From positions 78,795-142,794 of the forward strand of contig CAYUVF010000002.1 in assembly GCA_964448045.1 (NCBI GenBank): a stretch of DNA of 64,000 nucleotides, written 5' to 3'. This stretch comes from CAYUVF01 sp964448045 (GTDB taxonomy: Bacteria; Bacteroidota; Rhodothermia; Rhodothermales; Salinibacteraceae). The notes beneath the pieces are model-generated. The model was not told the origin of the DNA. It was given only the letters and a program-made list of their open reading frames with translations, and did not search any database. A program made the position numbers and the translations under genes. Positions 53,844 to 63,243 of the stretch are shown here, piece by piece (positions within the stretch are counted from its first letter, which is position 1; every line of letters starts with the position of its first letter).

Positions 53844-53884
53844 AGCCGGCACAACGGGTAGAGACGTTGTGCCGGCTCTTTTTT
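53844..53884 (+). terminator. Rho-independent terminator after the chemoreceptor gene
   Basis: A 13 bp perfect stem AGCCGGCACAACG/CGTTGTGCCGGCT (53844-53856 and 53865-53877), an 8 nt loop, then C and a run of six T. Confidence 0.9.
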
Positions 53885-53994
53885 GTCCGGGCTTTGGCTG
53901 GCCTGGAAATTCGCCGCGTGCACGCATCTCAGCGCGGAGGTGTGTATTTAACAAGCCGGTTCTCGGAGTTCATCTCATCACAATCCGGCTTCCT

Positions 53995-54717
53995 ATGGCA
54001 ATTGCGCTTATCACCGGTGCGAATCGCGGCCTTGGCCTGGAGTGGACGCGTCAACTGGTGCGACGCGGCGACACGGTCATCGCAACCTGTCGACATCCGT
54101 CTTCTGCGCCTCAACTCGATGACCTCGCCGACGACTACGGCTCGCAGATCGACCGCCTCGAGGTGGATGTGACGCAACCTGCCACGATGCACACGGCCCT
54201 GAAGCGAGTCGAGCAGGAGCATGGGGCTCTGCATCTGCTCATCAACAACGCCGGAGTGAGTGGGGGCGGACGCAGTGATACTTTTGGATCGCTCACACAG
54301 GAGCAGATGCTGGAGGTCTATCAGGTCAACGCCGTTGGCCCTCATCTCTTGGCCCAGGAGGCAACGCCGCTCCTTAAACGCACCGCAGCAAGCCACCCTG
54401 CGCCGCCGAAAGTGATTAATATTAGCTCAGATTTGGGGTCCATCGCACAGGTGCAGGGTCCGGCGACCTGGCAGAGCTACCGGGCCAGCAAAGCCGCGCT
54501 CAACATGCTCACGCGCCTGCTATCGTTTGAACTCAAGCCCCGCGGTGTCATCGCACTCGCGATGCAGCCCGGATGGGTACAAACTGACATGGGCGGACGC
54601 GGGGCACAGATCACGCCCCGCGAATCCGTGCGGGGCATGCTGGAGGTGCTGGAGGGTCTCACGCTCGACGATGCCGGCAGCTTTCGGGCGTGGAATGGGA
54701 GAACGATTCCCTGGTAG
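53995..54717 (+). CDS. Short-chain dehydrogenase/reductase (C-factor-like)
   Basis: From ATG 53995 the protein has 240 residues: ALITGANRGLGLEWTR (NAD(P) binding), LLINNAGVSG, the catalytic pattern with NISSDLGSI and YRASKAALN (Tyr-x3-Lys), and PGWVQTDMGG. Family members are SDRs similar to myxobacterial C-factor; the substrate is unknown. The frame open to 53827 starts within the preceding terminator region, so ATG 53995 is favoured. Confidence 0.85.
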   Translation: MAIALITGANRGLGLEWTRQLVRRGDTVIATCRHPSSAPQLDDLADDYGSQIDRLEVDVTQPATMHTALKRVEQEHGALHLLINNAGVSGGGRSDTFGSLTQEQMLEVYQVNAVGPHLLAQEATPLLKRTAASHPAPPKVINISSDLGSIAQVQGPATWQSYRASKAALNMLTRLLSFELKPRGVIALAMQPGWVQTDMGGRGAQITPRESVRGMLEVLEGLTLDDAGSFRAWNGRTIPW

Positions 54718-54898
54718 TGCAGCGGCAGTTTCACCTCGGATTGTTTTTATCGTTCGCTGGGCACAAGCGGTCTCCGGCGGATCGCTCCGATGTCACGGTG
54801 GCAGCCCGAGCCTGACAAAAAGGGAGCGGCGTCCGTCGATTTTGGCAGTCCTGTTTTCGAAGAACCAAGCGCCCAATCGGTACACATATAAACAAACA

Positions 54899-54906
54899 TA
54901 TTTTTG
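54899..54906 (+). promoter_or_regulatory. Possible Bacteroidota -7 element for groESL
   Basis: TATTTTTG matches TAnnTTTG in the AT-rich groES leader, 158 nt before the ATG. No TTG lies at the -33 position, so support is weak. Confidence 0.3.
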
Positions 54907-54996
54907 ACAATGTGATTGTGAATAAATAAAGAACAGAGCGGTACACACATCTGTCGGTATTCTATTTGATAGCGTGCGAGCGGTAGATCGTAAACG

Positions 54997-55010
54997 CACA
55001 TTCGAATGTG
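54997..55010. promoter_or_regulatory. 14 bp perfect palindrome upstream of groES
   Basis: CACATTCGAATGTG is fully self-complementary and lies 54 bp before the groES start. It could be the operator of a heat-shock regulator other than HrcA, as no CIRCE repeat is present. Confidence 0.45.
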
Positions 55011-55063
55011 TTAGTTGAGGCACATAATCAATCCCAGATATATAGATATTAGAGGTAATACTC

Positions 55064-55360
55064 ATGAGTCAATTTAAACCGTTGGGCGATCGAGTGGCGG
55101 TGCGACCGACTCCAGCGGAAGAGACCACGCCGGGAGGACTGTTCGTCCCCGACACAGCAAAGGAAAAGCCACAGCAGGGCACTGTAGTCGCTGTTGGGCC
55201 GGGACGTGTCGAAGAGGGCAAGCCCATCGCGATGAATGTTTCGGAGGGCGATACTGTGTTGTACGGCAGATATGCAGGAACCGAGATCTCGCTCAATGGC
55301 GAAGATATACTCATCATGAAGGAGTCTGACCTGTTTGGTCGTGTTGAAGATGATCGTTAA
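55064..55360 (+). CDS. groES: Co-chaperonin GroES
   Basis: The 98-residue lid subunit has FKPLGDRVAVRPTPAEETTPGGLFVPDTAKEKPQQGTVVAVGPGR, including the mobile loop, and ends EDILIMKESDLFGRVEDD. It caps GroEL. groEL follows 40 bp downstream, forming the usual operon. Confidence 0.97.
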   Translation: MSQFKPLGDRVAVRPTPAEETTPGGLFVPDTAKEKPQQGTVVAVGPGRVEEGKPIAMNVSEGDTVLYGRYAGTEISLNGEDILIMKESDLFGRVEDDR

Positions 55361-55400
55361 GGTAAAATAAAATTATCACTCTAACAGAATATAAAGCGCT

Positions 55401-57026
55401 ATGAGTAAGCAAATTGTATTTGACGAAGTGGCGCGGAATGCGCTCAAGCGAGGAGTTGATACGCTGGCCAACGCGGTGAAAGTCACCCTGGGTCCAAAGG
55501 GCCGTAATGTCGTGCTGGAGAAATCCTTTGGTGCGCCTGTCATCACCAAAGATGGCGTCACGGTGGCAAAGGAGATCGAGCTGAAAGACCGGCTCGAAAA
55601 CATCGGGGCACAGATGGTAAAAGAAGTGGCCTCGAAGACGAGCAACGTCGCGGGCGATGGCACGACGACGGCGACCGTGCTGGCGCAGGCCATCATGAAT
55701 GCCGGGTTGAAGAACGTCACTGCTGGAGCCAACCCGATGGACCTGAAGCGGGGCATCGACGCCGCCGTGCAGGCGGTCGTGGCGCATCTGCGGGAGCAGA
55801 GCCGGGAGATCACCGGCAAGGCCGAGATCGCGCAGGTAGCGACCATCTCTGCGAACAACGACGAATCCATCGGGGATCTCATCGCGGATGCGTTCGATAA
55901 GGTCGGCAAGGACGGCGTGATCACCGTCGAAGAAGCGAAAGGCCTCGAAACGGAGCTCGATGTCGTCGAGGGCATGCAGTTTGACCGCGGCTACCTCTCG
56001 CCGTATTTCGTGACCGATGCCGAGGATATGGAGGGGGTGCTCGAGGATGCGCAGGTGCTCATCCACGACAAAAAGATCAGTGCAATGAAGGACCTACTTC
56101 CGATTTTGGAGAAGGTCGCCCAGTTGAGCAAGCCGCTGCTCATCATCGCCGAAAACATCGATGGGGAAGCGCTCGCTACGCTGGTGGTCAACAAACTCCG
56201 TGGCACGCTGAAGGTGGCGGCCGTGAAAGCGCCGGGATTCGGTGATCGCCGCAAGGCTATGCTCGAAGATCTCGCCGTGCTGACGGGCGGTACCGTCATC
56301 AGCGAGGAGCGTGGCTATCGTCTGGAAAACACGACGCTCGATCACCTCGGCCAGGCCGGACGCGTTGTGATCAACAAGGACACAACGACCGTCGTGGACG
56401 GCGCCGGCGCAGCCGATCAGATCAAGGCGCGGGTGAATCAGATCAAACAGCAGATCGAGTCGAGCACATCCGACTACGATCAGGAGAAGCTGCAGGAGCG
56501 GCTCGCGAAGCTGTCGGGCGGCGTTGCGGTGCTCCAGATTGGCGCGGCGACCGAGCCGGAGATGAAAGAGAAGAAGGCGCGCGTTGAGGATGCGCTGCAT
56601 GCCACCCGCGCGGCTATCGAAGAAGGCGTCCTCGCAGGCGGCGGAGTCGCCTATCTCCGGGCGATCGCTGCGCTGGAAGATCTCGACGTCGAGAATGCTG
56701 ATCAGCAGATCGGCGTCAGTATCATCCGCCGCTCGCTGGAGATGCCGCTGCGCCAGATTGCGACCAACGCGGGACTTGAAGGCTCGATCGTGGTGCAAGA
56801 GGTGCTCGGCGGTGAGAACGACTTCGGCTTTAATGCGCGGACGGAAACGTACGGTCCGCTGCTGAAGGAAGGCGTGCTCGATCCCACCAAGGTCTCGCGG
56901 AGCGCCATCGAGAATGCCGCGTCAATTGCGGGGCTGCTGCTCACGACGGAAGCGATCATCGCGAGCGAGCCCAGGAAGGAAAGCAAGGGCGCCGGTATGC
57001 CGGACATGGCCGATATGGACTTCTAA
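55401..57026 (+). CDS. groEL: Chaperonin GroEL
   Basis: The 541-residue chaperonin keeps all usual elements: VTLGPKGRNVVLEKSFGAP, AGDGTTTATVLAQAI (ATP binding), the apical domain and AGGGVAYLRA. The C-terminus ends KGAGMPDMADMDF, with only a short version of the Gly-Met repeat tail found in many GroELs. It folds proteins in the cytoplasm with GroES. A terminator follows about 200 bp downstream. Confidence 0.97.
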   Translation: MSKQIVFDEVARNALKRGVDTLANAVKVTLGPKGRNVVLEKSFGAPVITKDGVTVAKEIELKDRLENIGAQMVKEVASKTSNVAGDGTTTATVLAQAIMNAGLKNVTAGANPMDLKRGIDAAVQAVVAHLREQSREITGKAEIAQVATISANNDESIGDLIADAFDKVGKDGVITVEEAKGLETELDVVEGMQFDRGYLSPYFVTDAEDMEGVLEDAQVLIHDKKISAMKDLLPILEKVAQLSKPLLIIAENIDGEALATLVVNKLRGTLKVAAVKAPGFGDRRKAMLEDLAVLTGGTVISEERGYRLENTTLDHLGQAGRVVINKDTTTVVDGAGAADQIKARVNQIKQQIESSTSDYDQEKLQERLAKLSGGVAVLQIGAATEPEMKEKKARVEDALHATRAAIEEGVLAGGGVAYLRAIAALEDLDVENADQQIGVSIIRRSLEMPLRQIATNAGLEGSIVVQEVLGGENDFGFNARTETYGPLLKEGVLDPTKVSRSAIENAASIAGLLLTTEAIIASEPRKESKGAGMPDMADMDF

Positions 57027-57227
57027 TACGGAGTCGAAAGGAAAAGGGGCCGGATCGATTGCTCTGTTACGGGTAGAGACGCGCCGCCGAGAGCCGAAGG
57101 GGCATCCCGTTTGGCATCTCCACGGACAGGGCGTTACCCTATGCAGAGAGATCCCGGATCAAGCCCTGGAAGACCTTTTTCGGTCTGTTTAGGCATCACA
57201 AGTCATGACACACGCATTAGCCCAACA

Positions 57228-57259
57228 AGCGGGGCGGTTTTGACCGTCCCGCTTTTTTT
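57228..57259 (+). terminator. Rho-independent terminator after groEL
   Basis: Stem AGCGGGGCGGT (57228-57238) with ACCGTCCCGCT (57243-57253), one G-T wobble, then a run of T to 57259. The HAD gene converges on the same gap. Confidence 0.85.
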
Positions 57260-57284
57260 GGGACTGCCGTTCTGTGACTGGGGA

Positions 57285-57974
57285 TCAGGAGCTGCCGAGT
57301 ACCGACTGGAGGAACTGCTTCGCATCCGTCAGGTCGTCCAGCAGCACATCGGGGTCGTGGGGGGCCAGGTCGTCGCGGGTGTAGCGGCCTGTGCAGACGC
57401 CGACGGCGCGGGCGCCCACTTCGCGACCGCAGCGAATGTCGTGCTGCGTATCACCAATGATCGTCACGTCCTCTCCTCGAAATGGATGGCCCGTGTGCCG
57501 GCGGGCGCGTCGTAGGGCCACGGGCGGGAGCTGGTACCGGTCGGCGTGGTCGCTGCCGAAGGCGCCGAAGGGAAAGTGGTGATCCAGCCCGACCGCGTCG
57601 AGTTTGCGGTAGGCCATCGCTTTGATATTGCCCGTCAGGAGCGCAAGCTGAACGTCGGTCCGGCCCGCGAGGGCGTCGAGCAGCGTGTCGGCACCGGGGA
57701 GGAGGTCGACGTCTTCGGGGTTGAGCGTGGTTGTGGCAACGCGTTCGTACGCGGCGAGGGCGGCGGTGCGGAGCGCGCCGATCCGGTCGGGGGAGAGCCC
57801 GTTGGCCTGCAAGATCTCGACAATAATCTGCGGATCGGTCTTGCCTGAGAAGGAGATGCCCTCGGTGTGGATGGGATGGTCACAGGCCTCGGTCAAGGCA
57901 TCTTCAACGGCGCGCCGGCCGCTGCCATTGGCATGCAGCAGCGTGCCGTCGATGTCGAACAGGAGGAGTTTCAT
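57285..57974 (-). CDS. HAD-family hydrolase, phosphoglycolate phosphatase-like
   Basis: From ATG 57974 the protein has 229 residues: LLLFDIDGTLL with the nucleophile and acid Asp, a helical cap (LTEACDHPIHTEGISFSGKTDPQI), LALLTGNIK (motif II) and VTIIGDTQHDIRCGREVGARAVGV (motifs III/IV). This matches Gph/PGP-like HAD phosphatases; the substrate is not fixed by sequence. It lies on the minus strand, convergent with groEL. Confidence 0.85.
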   Translation of the reverse strand: MKLLLFDIDGTLLHANGSGRRAVEDALTEACDHPIHTEGISFSGKTDPQIIVEILQANGLSPDRIGALRTAALAAYERVATTTLNPEDVDLLPGADTLLDALAGRTDVQLALLTGNIKAMAYRKLDAVGLDHHFPFGAFGSDHADRYQLPPVALRRARRHTGHPFRGEDVTIIGDTQHDIRCGREVGARAVGVCTGRYTRDDLAPHDPDVLLDDLTDAKQFLQSVLGSS

Positions 57975-58068
57975 GAGCAGCGGGTCGGGCAAGCATCAGT
58001 AATCAGGGTGATACTGAACGTTCAGCTGGCGATGGAAGATTCGTGCGCTGCTCGGGCGACGGCGGGGA

Positions 58069-59160
58069 TCAGGCGTTGGCGCCCTCCTCAATGCGGTCGG
58101 CGTACTGCTCGTCGTAGTAGGCGCGGTACGAGTCGTCTTGCACGGCCTCCAGCCAATCGGTGTGGGAAAGGTACCAGTCGACGGTGGCGCGCAAGCCCTC
58201 TTCGAGCGTGTGTTGCGGCGACCAGCCGAGTTCCTCGGCGATCCGCGAGAAGTCCATCGCGTAGCGAAAATCGTGGCCCGGACGGTCTTTCACGAATGTG
58301 ATCAGCTCGCGGGACGTGCCGGGTGTGTGGTCGAGGGCGTCGTCGACGAGATCGAGGAGGGTGTGGACCAGGTCCAGATTCGTCTTTTCCGCATCGCCGC
58401 CGATGGCATAGGTGGCGCCGTTCTGCCCGTCCATCAGCACGCGCTCAATGGCGGCGCAGTGGTCCTCCACGTAGAGCCAATCGCGGATGTTTTCGCCGGT
58501 CCCGTAGATCGGAATCGGGTTCTGGTCAAGGGCGTTCTGGATGGTGAGCGGGATCAGCTTTTCGGGAAATTGGAACGGCCCGTAGTTGTTCGAGCAGTTG
58601 GTGATGCAGATGGGCAGGTCGTAGGTATGATGGTAGGCCCGGACGAAGTGATCGCTTGCGGCTTTGGAGGCGGAGTACGGCGAGCGCGGATCGTAGGAAG
58701 TCGTTTCCGAGAACGGCGGGTCGTCGGGGCCGAGGGCGCCGAAGACCTCGTCGGTGGAGACGTGGACGAAGCGCCGCGCCGCGGGGGAGGCGCCGGAGCC
58801 CCAAGCCTGGCGCGCGGCCTCCAGCAGCACGACGGTCCCGACGGTGTTCGTGTGCACAAAGGCCATCGGCGCGCTGATGGAGCGGTCCACGTGGCTCTCG
58901 GCGGCGAAGTGGACGACCGAGCTGAAATCGTACGTCTCGAAGAGGTCGGCCATTCGATCTGCATTGGCCACGTTGCCCTGCACGAAGTGGTAGTTGTCGG
59001 CATCCTCAATGGCGCGCAGGTTGAGCAGGTTGCCGGCGTAAGTGAGCCGGTCGAGGTTGACGAAGGTCACCTCGGGATGGCGGGGGACCATGCGCAACAG
59101 GAAGTTTGATCCGATAAATCCGGCACCGCCGGTGACAAGGACGCTTTTAGGCTCGTGCAT
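58069..59160 (-). CDS. rfbB: dTDP-glucose 4,6-dehydratase
   Basis: The 363-residue enzyme converts dTDP-glucose to the 4-keto-6-deoxy sugar, a step of dTDP-rhamnose synthesis. VLVTGGAGFIGSNFL binds NAD. STDEVFGAL carries the active-site Thr-Asp-Glu, and YSASKAASDHFVRAY the catalytic Tyr-x3-Lys. NCSNNYGPFQFPEKLIPL and DRPGHDFRYA are typical. No other rml/rfb genes are in the window. Confidence 0.95.
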   Translation of the reverse strand: MHEPKSVLVTGGAGFIGSNFLLRMVPRHPEVTFVNLDRLTYAGNLLNLRAIEDADNYHFVQGNVANADRMADLFETYDFSSVVHFAAESHVDRSISAPMAFVHTNTVGTVVLLEAARQAWGSGASPAARRFVHVSTDEVFGALGPDDPPFSETTSYDPRSPYSASKAASDHFVRAYHHTYDLPICITNCSNNYGPFQFPEKLIPLTIQNALDQNPIPIYGTGENIRDWLYVEDHCAAIERVLMDGQNGATYAIGGDAEKTNLDLVHTLLDLVDDALDHTPGTSRELITFVKDRPGHDFRYAMDFSRIAEELGWSPQHTLEEGLRATVDWYLSHTDWLEAVQDDSYRAYYDEQYADRIEEGANA

Positions 59161-59372
59161 GAGCGCAGCAGATGGATGATGTGAAAAGGCTGAAAGGGGG
59201 GAGTGAATAGGGGCGCAAGCCGCAGGACACCTCGTAGGAAACCTGTGGGCCGATCTATGTACGCATCGTTCCGGCGCGAGTTTGTCGCCGGCACACCGTT
59301 GTTGACATGCCGTCGTGCATCAGCGTACTTGTTGCGCAGTCACCATCCATTCATCATCCAGAGCCCCTGTTC

Positions 59373-59762
59373 ATGCCGAAGGTAACGATCAAAGACGTAG
59401 GTACTATCGACGTAGATGAAGGCGAGCGCCTTGTGAATGCCATCGCGCAAGGAGCCGATCTCGACATCGGCCATCGGTGCGGCGGTCAGGCCAAGTGCAC
59501 CACCTGCCGCGTTCAGTTCGAGGAGGGCGAGCCAGATGTGATGACGCGCGCCGAGTTTGAGAAGCTGCACGACATCAACCAGTACGGGAATTTTCGCCTC
59601 TCGTGCCAGATCGTAGTGGATCGGCCCATGACCGTGGAGCCGTTGATGCGCGCGAGCGAGCAGGGGTGGGACGATGCTGGGCCGCAGCCCGAAATCGAAG
59701 TCGAACCTGAGCCCGAGTGGTTCCCGATGGCCGAGCTGGAGGCCGAACGTGAAGGCGACTGA
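59373..59762 (+). CDS. 2Fe-2S ferredoxin with acidic C-terminal tail
   Basis: From ATG 59373 the protein has 129 residues. HRCGGQAKCTTCRVQF gives three cluster Cys (C-x5-C-x2-C) and LSCQIVV the fourth, as in adrenodoxin/plant-like [2Fe-2S] ferredoxins. After about residue 95 comes a Glu/Pro/Trp-rich acidic tail (EIEVEPEPEWFPMAELEAE). Electron partner unknown. GNAT gene follows 24 bp downstream. Confidence 0.9.
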   Translation: MPKVTIKDVGTIDVDEGERLVNAIAQGADLDIGHRCGGQAKCTTCRVQFEEGEPDVMTRAEFEKLHDINQYGNFRLSCQIVVDRPMTVEPLMRASEQGWDDAGPQPEIEVEPEPEWFPMAELEAEREGD

Positions 59763-59786
59763 TTCCTGTCACTTCCCCGGCTTCCG

Positions 59787-60344
59787 ATGAGTACTCCCAC
59801 CATGCGCACCGACGGCGTTGTCACGATCCGTCCGTTTCGCCCGGCCGATGTCGACGCGCTCTACACAGCCGTTCGCGAGTCGACCGATGAGCTGCTGCCC
59901 TGGCTGCCGTGGGCCGAGGACTACACCCGTGCCGACAGCGAGAAGTGGATCGCCACCCGCGCCGATGCCTGGGCGCAGGGTGAGGCGTTCAGCTTCTGCG
60001 TGGTGGATGCCCGTGGGGACACCCTGATCGGCGGATGCGGGCTAAACCAGCTGGAAGCGGCGCATCGACGGGCCAACATAGGCTACTGGGTGCGGTCGTC
60101 GCGTGCAGGAAATGGTATCGCCACCCGCGCGGTGCGGCTCACGGCGCGCTTCGGCATCGAAACGGCTGACTTGCAGCGCATCGAAATCACGATGGACGTC
60201 CGCAATCAGGCAAGCCAGCGAGTGGCCGAAAAAGCGGGGGCGCATTGCGAAGGGCGACTCCGCAATCGGCTTCGGATGCGTGGTGCGCCACACGATGCGT
60301 TCCTCTACTCTATCATCCCGGCGGATTTGGAGGCGCGGGAGTGA
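59787..60344 (+). CDS. GNAT family acetyltransferase, RimJ/RimL-like
   Basis: The 185-residue protein reads VTIRPFRPADVDALYTAV and later GGCGLNQLEAAHRRANIGYWVRSSRAGNGIATRAVRLTARFGIE, with the acetyl-CoA loop R-x2-G-x-G/A region, then RIEITMDVRNQASQRVAEKAGAHCEGRLRNRLRM. It belongs to the ribosomal-protein/amino-terminal acetyltransferase-like group; substrate unknown. Confidence 0.88.
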   Translation: MSTPTMRTDGVVTIRPFRPADVDALYTAVRESTDELLPWLPWAEDYTRADSEKWIATRADAWAQGEAFSFCVVDARGDTLIGGCGLNQLEAAHRRANIGYWVRSSRAGNGIATRAVRLTARFGIETADLQRIEITMDVRNQASQRVAEKAGAHCEGRLRNRLRMRGAPHDAFLYSIIPADLEARE

Positions 60345-60418
60345 GGCCGCTCCGGCGAACCGAAGCCCACTCTGTGCATTCATACGATGCCTGTTTCTGA
60401 TCATAATCGCATGAGTTT

Positions 60419-63199
60419 ATGTCCCGCCTGAAATCGAGCCGCACGTTGCAGATCCTCGTCGGTCTTCTGGGTGTTGTGCTCACATTACTGCTCTTTATGC
60501 CGGAGCCGCTCGCGGAGCTGCTCTGGATGCAGGAGCTGGGCTATGCCGGCGTGTTCTGGACGATCTTGGGCACGCAGGCCGGGCTATTTGTCAGTGTGTT
60601 CGTCGTAGCGCTGGCGTTTTTCGGTCTCAACTATCGGTGGTTGCTGAAGCAGATCCCCCCGCTCTGGGCCTCGAACTGGGCCTCGGAAGAGGGCGATGAG
60701 CCCGAGTTGGGCGGGCAGCCCCTCACGCGCGACCGGCTGCGGCGCCTGGCGTGGTTCGCGGCGGTACTCGTGGCGCTCCTCTTTGCCAGCGGCTTCGCTG
60801 GGCAGTGGGACACGTTCCTGCGCTATATCGGCGCGCAGGAGTACGGCATGACGGATCCCCTGTACGACATCGACCTCGGCTTTTACATGTTGGAGCTGCC
60901 CTTCGTGCAGGCCGCGCAGAGCGCCGTGGTGGGGCTCGCCTTCCTCGGCCTGTTGACGCTCACGGCCGCGTACGTCGTGTTCGGGCAGATCGGCGTGCAG
61001 AACGGACAGTTGCAGGTGCGCCCCGGCGTCATCCGCCATCTGGGCGCCAACGTCGTCGTGCTGCTTCTGGGCTGGACGTGGGGCTTTTATCTGGATCGCT
61101 TCGAGCTGCTTCAGTCCGCCAGCGGCGTCGTCTTCGGAGCGGGCTACACCGACGTCACCATCACCCTGCCGATGCTCTGGGTCATGGTCGCAGCTACGCT
61201 TGGCTTGGCGGCGATCGTGCTGCTTAACCTGTTCCAATACCGGCTGCGGCTCCTGCTCTACGGCATCATTCTCTACGTGGTCGTGCTCGTGGGCGGGCTC
61301 GTGGTGGCACCCTCGGTGATTAATCAACTGCAGGTGGAGCCCAATGAACTGGAGTACGAGCAGCCCTATCTGGAGCACAACATCCAGTTTACGCGGGAAG
61401 GCTACAACCTCAATAAGGTGAAGGAAACGTCCTATCCCGCCGAGACGGAGCTCTCGATGTCCGACATCCAGGAGCACGAGGAGACAATCCGCAACGTGCG
61501 GCTCTGGGATCCGCGGCTGCTGATCGACAACTACCAGCAGCTCCAGCAGATTCGCCTCTACTACCAGTTCTACGATGTCGACATTGACCGCTACAATGTC
61601 GATGGGGAGTACCGCCAGGTCATGCTGTCCGCGCGCGAGTTGACGCAGCAGCTCCCCGGGCAGGCTGACACGTGGTACAACCGCCATCTGCAGTATACAC
61701 ATGGTTACGGCACCGTAGGCAACCTCGTGGCCCAGGAGGGGGCGGAAGGCACGCCCAATCTACTGGTTAAAAACTTGCCGCCCGAGGCCGAGCCCGGGAT
61801 GGAGGTGGAGCAGCCCGCCATCTATTACGGCGAGCATGCGCCTACCTATGCGCTCGTCAACACGAACGCTCGGGAGCTCGATTATCCGCGCGGCGATGAG
61901 AACGTCTACACCAATTACGGCGGCACGGGCGGTGTGCTGCTCAACAGCTTTTGGAAGGAGTTGCTGTTTGCCTGGCATCTGGGCGACTTCAATATCGTCC
62001 TTTCAGAGAATATCAACGATGAGAGCCGGATCCAACTCTGGAACCGGCTGCAGGAGCGGATCCGGCGCGTTGCTCCGTTCCTCCAGCTCGATGCCGATCC
62101 GTATGTCGTTCTGAGCGATGAGCGCCAGTACTGGATTCAGGATGCGTATACCACCTCCCGTTCGTTTCCCTACTCCGAGCCGTCCTCACCCAGTGGTGTC
62201 AACTACATCCGCAACTCGGTGAAGATCGTTGTCGATGCGTACAACGGCGATGTTAACTTCTATGTCATGGATCCCGAGGATCCGGTGCTGGCCACGTACC
62301 AGTCGCTCTTTCCGGATCTGTTTCAGCCCATCAGCGCGATGAGCGACAACCTGCGCGAGCACCTCCGCTATCCGCAGGATCTGTTCGAGATGCAGGTGGA
62401 AAAGTACAACCGCTATCACATGACCATCCCGCAGGTCTTCTACAACAACGAGGACCTGTGGACGCGGCCCTTCGAGCAGTACGATGGGCGCAAGCGCCTG
62501 ATGCAGCCGTACTACATCATGTCGAAATTGCCCGATGAGGATCTGCTGCAGTTCATGCTGATGACGCCGGTTACGCCCGATAACCGGGATAACATGATCG
62601 CATGGGTCGCCGCGAAGTCCGATGCGCCCAACTACGGCGAGCTCGTCGTCTATAAGCTGCCGAAGGAGAAGCTGATTTACGGCCCGAACCAGATTGAGTC
62701 GCGCATCGACCAGGACACCGAAATCTCACGCCAGCTGTCGCTCTGGGATCAGCGTGGCTCGAATGTCGTGCGCGGCAACTTGATTGTGGTGCCCATCGAG
62801 GATTCGTTCCTCTACGTGGAGCCCATCTACCTGATTGCGCAGGACGTGAGTATTCCGCAGCTGCAGCGAGTTGTCGTGGCCTACGGCGACCGGGTTGCGA
62901 TGGAGCGGACCCTGGAGCAGTCCCTGAACACTATTTTCGGCGCGCGTGTGGTGGAGCAGCAAGGGCCTTCGCAGGGCGGTCCAGGCCAGGCCGCTCCGTC
63001 CGGGACGCAACTTCAGGCGCTGCAGGAAGCGCAGGATCTGGTCCAGCAGGCGCGTGAGGCGCTGCAGAATGGCGACTTTAGCACCTTTGGCAGCCGCTTC
63101 AACGATCTGGAGCAGTTGCTGCAAGAGCGACCCTCGCCGCCCGCTCCGGTCGATACGACCGAGGCCGCCCCGGCAGGAAGCGGGGTGGGGACCCAGTGA
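60419..63199 (+). CDS. UPF0182 family large membrane protein
   Basis: The 926-residue protein has seven membrane helices within residues 1-300 and a large extracytoplasmic part with conserved UPF0182 segments (QYTHGYGTVGNLV, PAIYYGEHAPTYALVNT, FAWHLGDFNIVLSENI, YVLSDERQYWIQDAYT-like region, and LPKEKLIYGPNQIESRIDQD). The C-terminal 100 residues are Gln/Pro-rich and partly helical (LQALQEAQDLVQQAREAL). The function of the family is unknown. Confidence 0.9.
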   Translation: MSRLKSSRTLQILVGLLGVVLTLLLFMPEPLAELLWMQELGYAGVFWTILGTQAGLFVSVFVVALAFFGLNYRWLLKQIPPLWASNWASEEGDEPELGGQPLTRDRLRRLAWFAAVLVALLFASGFAGQWDTFLRYIGAQEYGMTDPLYDIDLGFYMLELPFVQAAQSAVVGLAFLGLLTLTAAYVVFGQIGVQNGQLQVRPGVIRHLGANVVVLLLGWTWGFYLDRFELLQSASGVVFGAGYTDVTITLPMLWVMVAATLGLAAIVLLNLFQYRLRLLLYGIILYVVVLVGGLVVAPSVINQLQVEPNELEYEQPYLEHNIQFTREGYNLNKVKETSYPAETELSMSDIQEHEETIRNVRLWDPRLLIDNYQQLQQIRLYYQFYDVDIDRYNVDGEYRQVMLSARELTQQLPGQADTWYNRHLQYTHGYGTVGNLVAQEGAEGTPNLLVKNLPPEAEPGMEVEQPAIYYGEHAPTYALVNTNARELDYPRGDENVYTNYGGTGGVLLNSFWKELLFAWHLGDFNIVLSENINDESRIQLWNRLQERIRRVAPFLQLDADPYVVLSDERQYWIQDAYTTSRSFPYSEPSSPSGVNYIRNSVKIVVDAYNGDVNFYVMDPEDPVLATYQSLFPDLFQPISAMSDNLREHLRYPQDLFEMQVEKYNRYHMTIPQVFYNNEDLWTRPFEQYDGRKRLMQPYYIMSKLPDEDLLQFMLMTPVTPDNRDNMIAWVAAKSDAPNYGELVVYKLPKEKLIYGPNQIESRIDQDTEISRQLSLWDQRGSNVVRGNLIVVPIEDSFLYVEPIYLIAQDVSIPQLQRVVVAYGDRVAMERTLEQSLNTIFGARVVEQQGPSQGGPGQAAPSGTQLQALQEAQDLVQQAREALQNGDFSTFGSRFNDLEQLLQERPSPPAPVDTTEAAPAGSGVGTQ

Positions 63200-63243
63200 G
63201 AAATGGCCGGGGCCATCAGGGACCGGCGCCTTTTCCGAGGGAA

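Larger units (their letters stand above)
54718..55063. other. AT-rich intergenic region upstream of groES
   Basis: From about 54880 to 55063 the composition is strikingly AT-rich compared with the rest of the window, fitting a strong promoter region. No CIRCE element is present. The TATTTTTG and palindrome sites are listed separately. No gene is visible. Confidence 0.6.

Noticed and set aside
54880..55063. CIRCE/HrcA operator before groES
   Set aside because: No TTAGCACTC-N9-GAGTGCTAA-like repeat is present.
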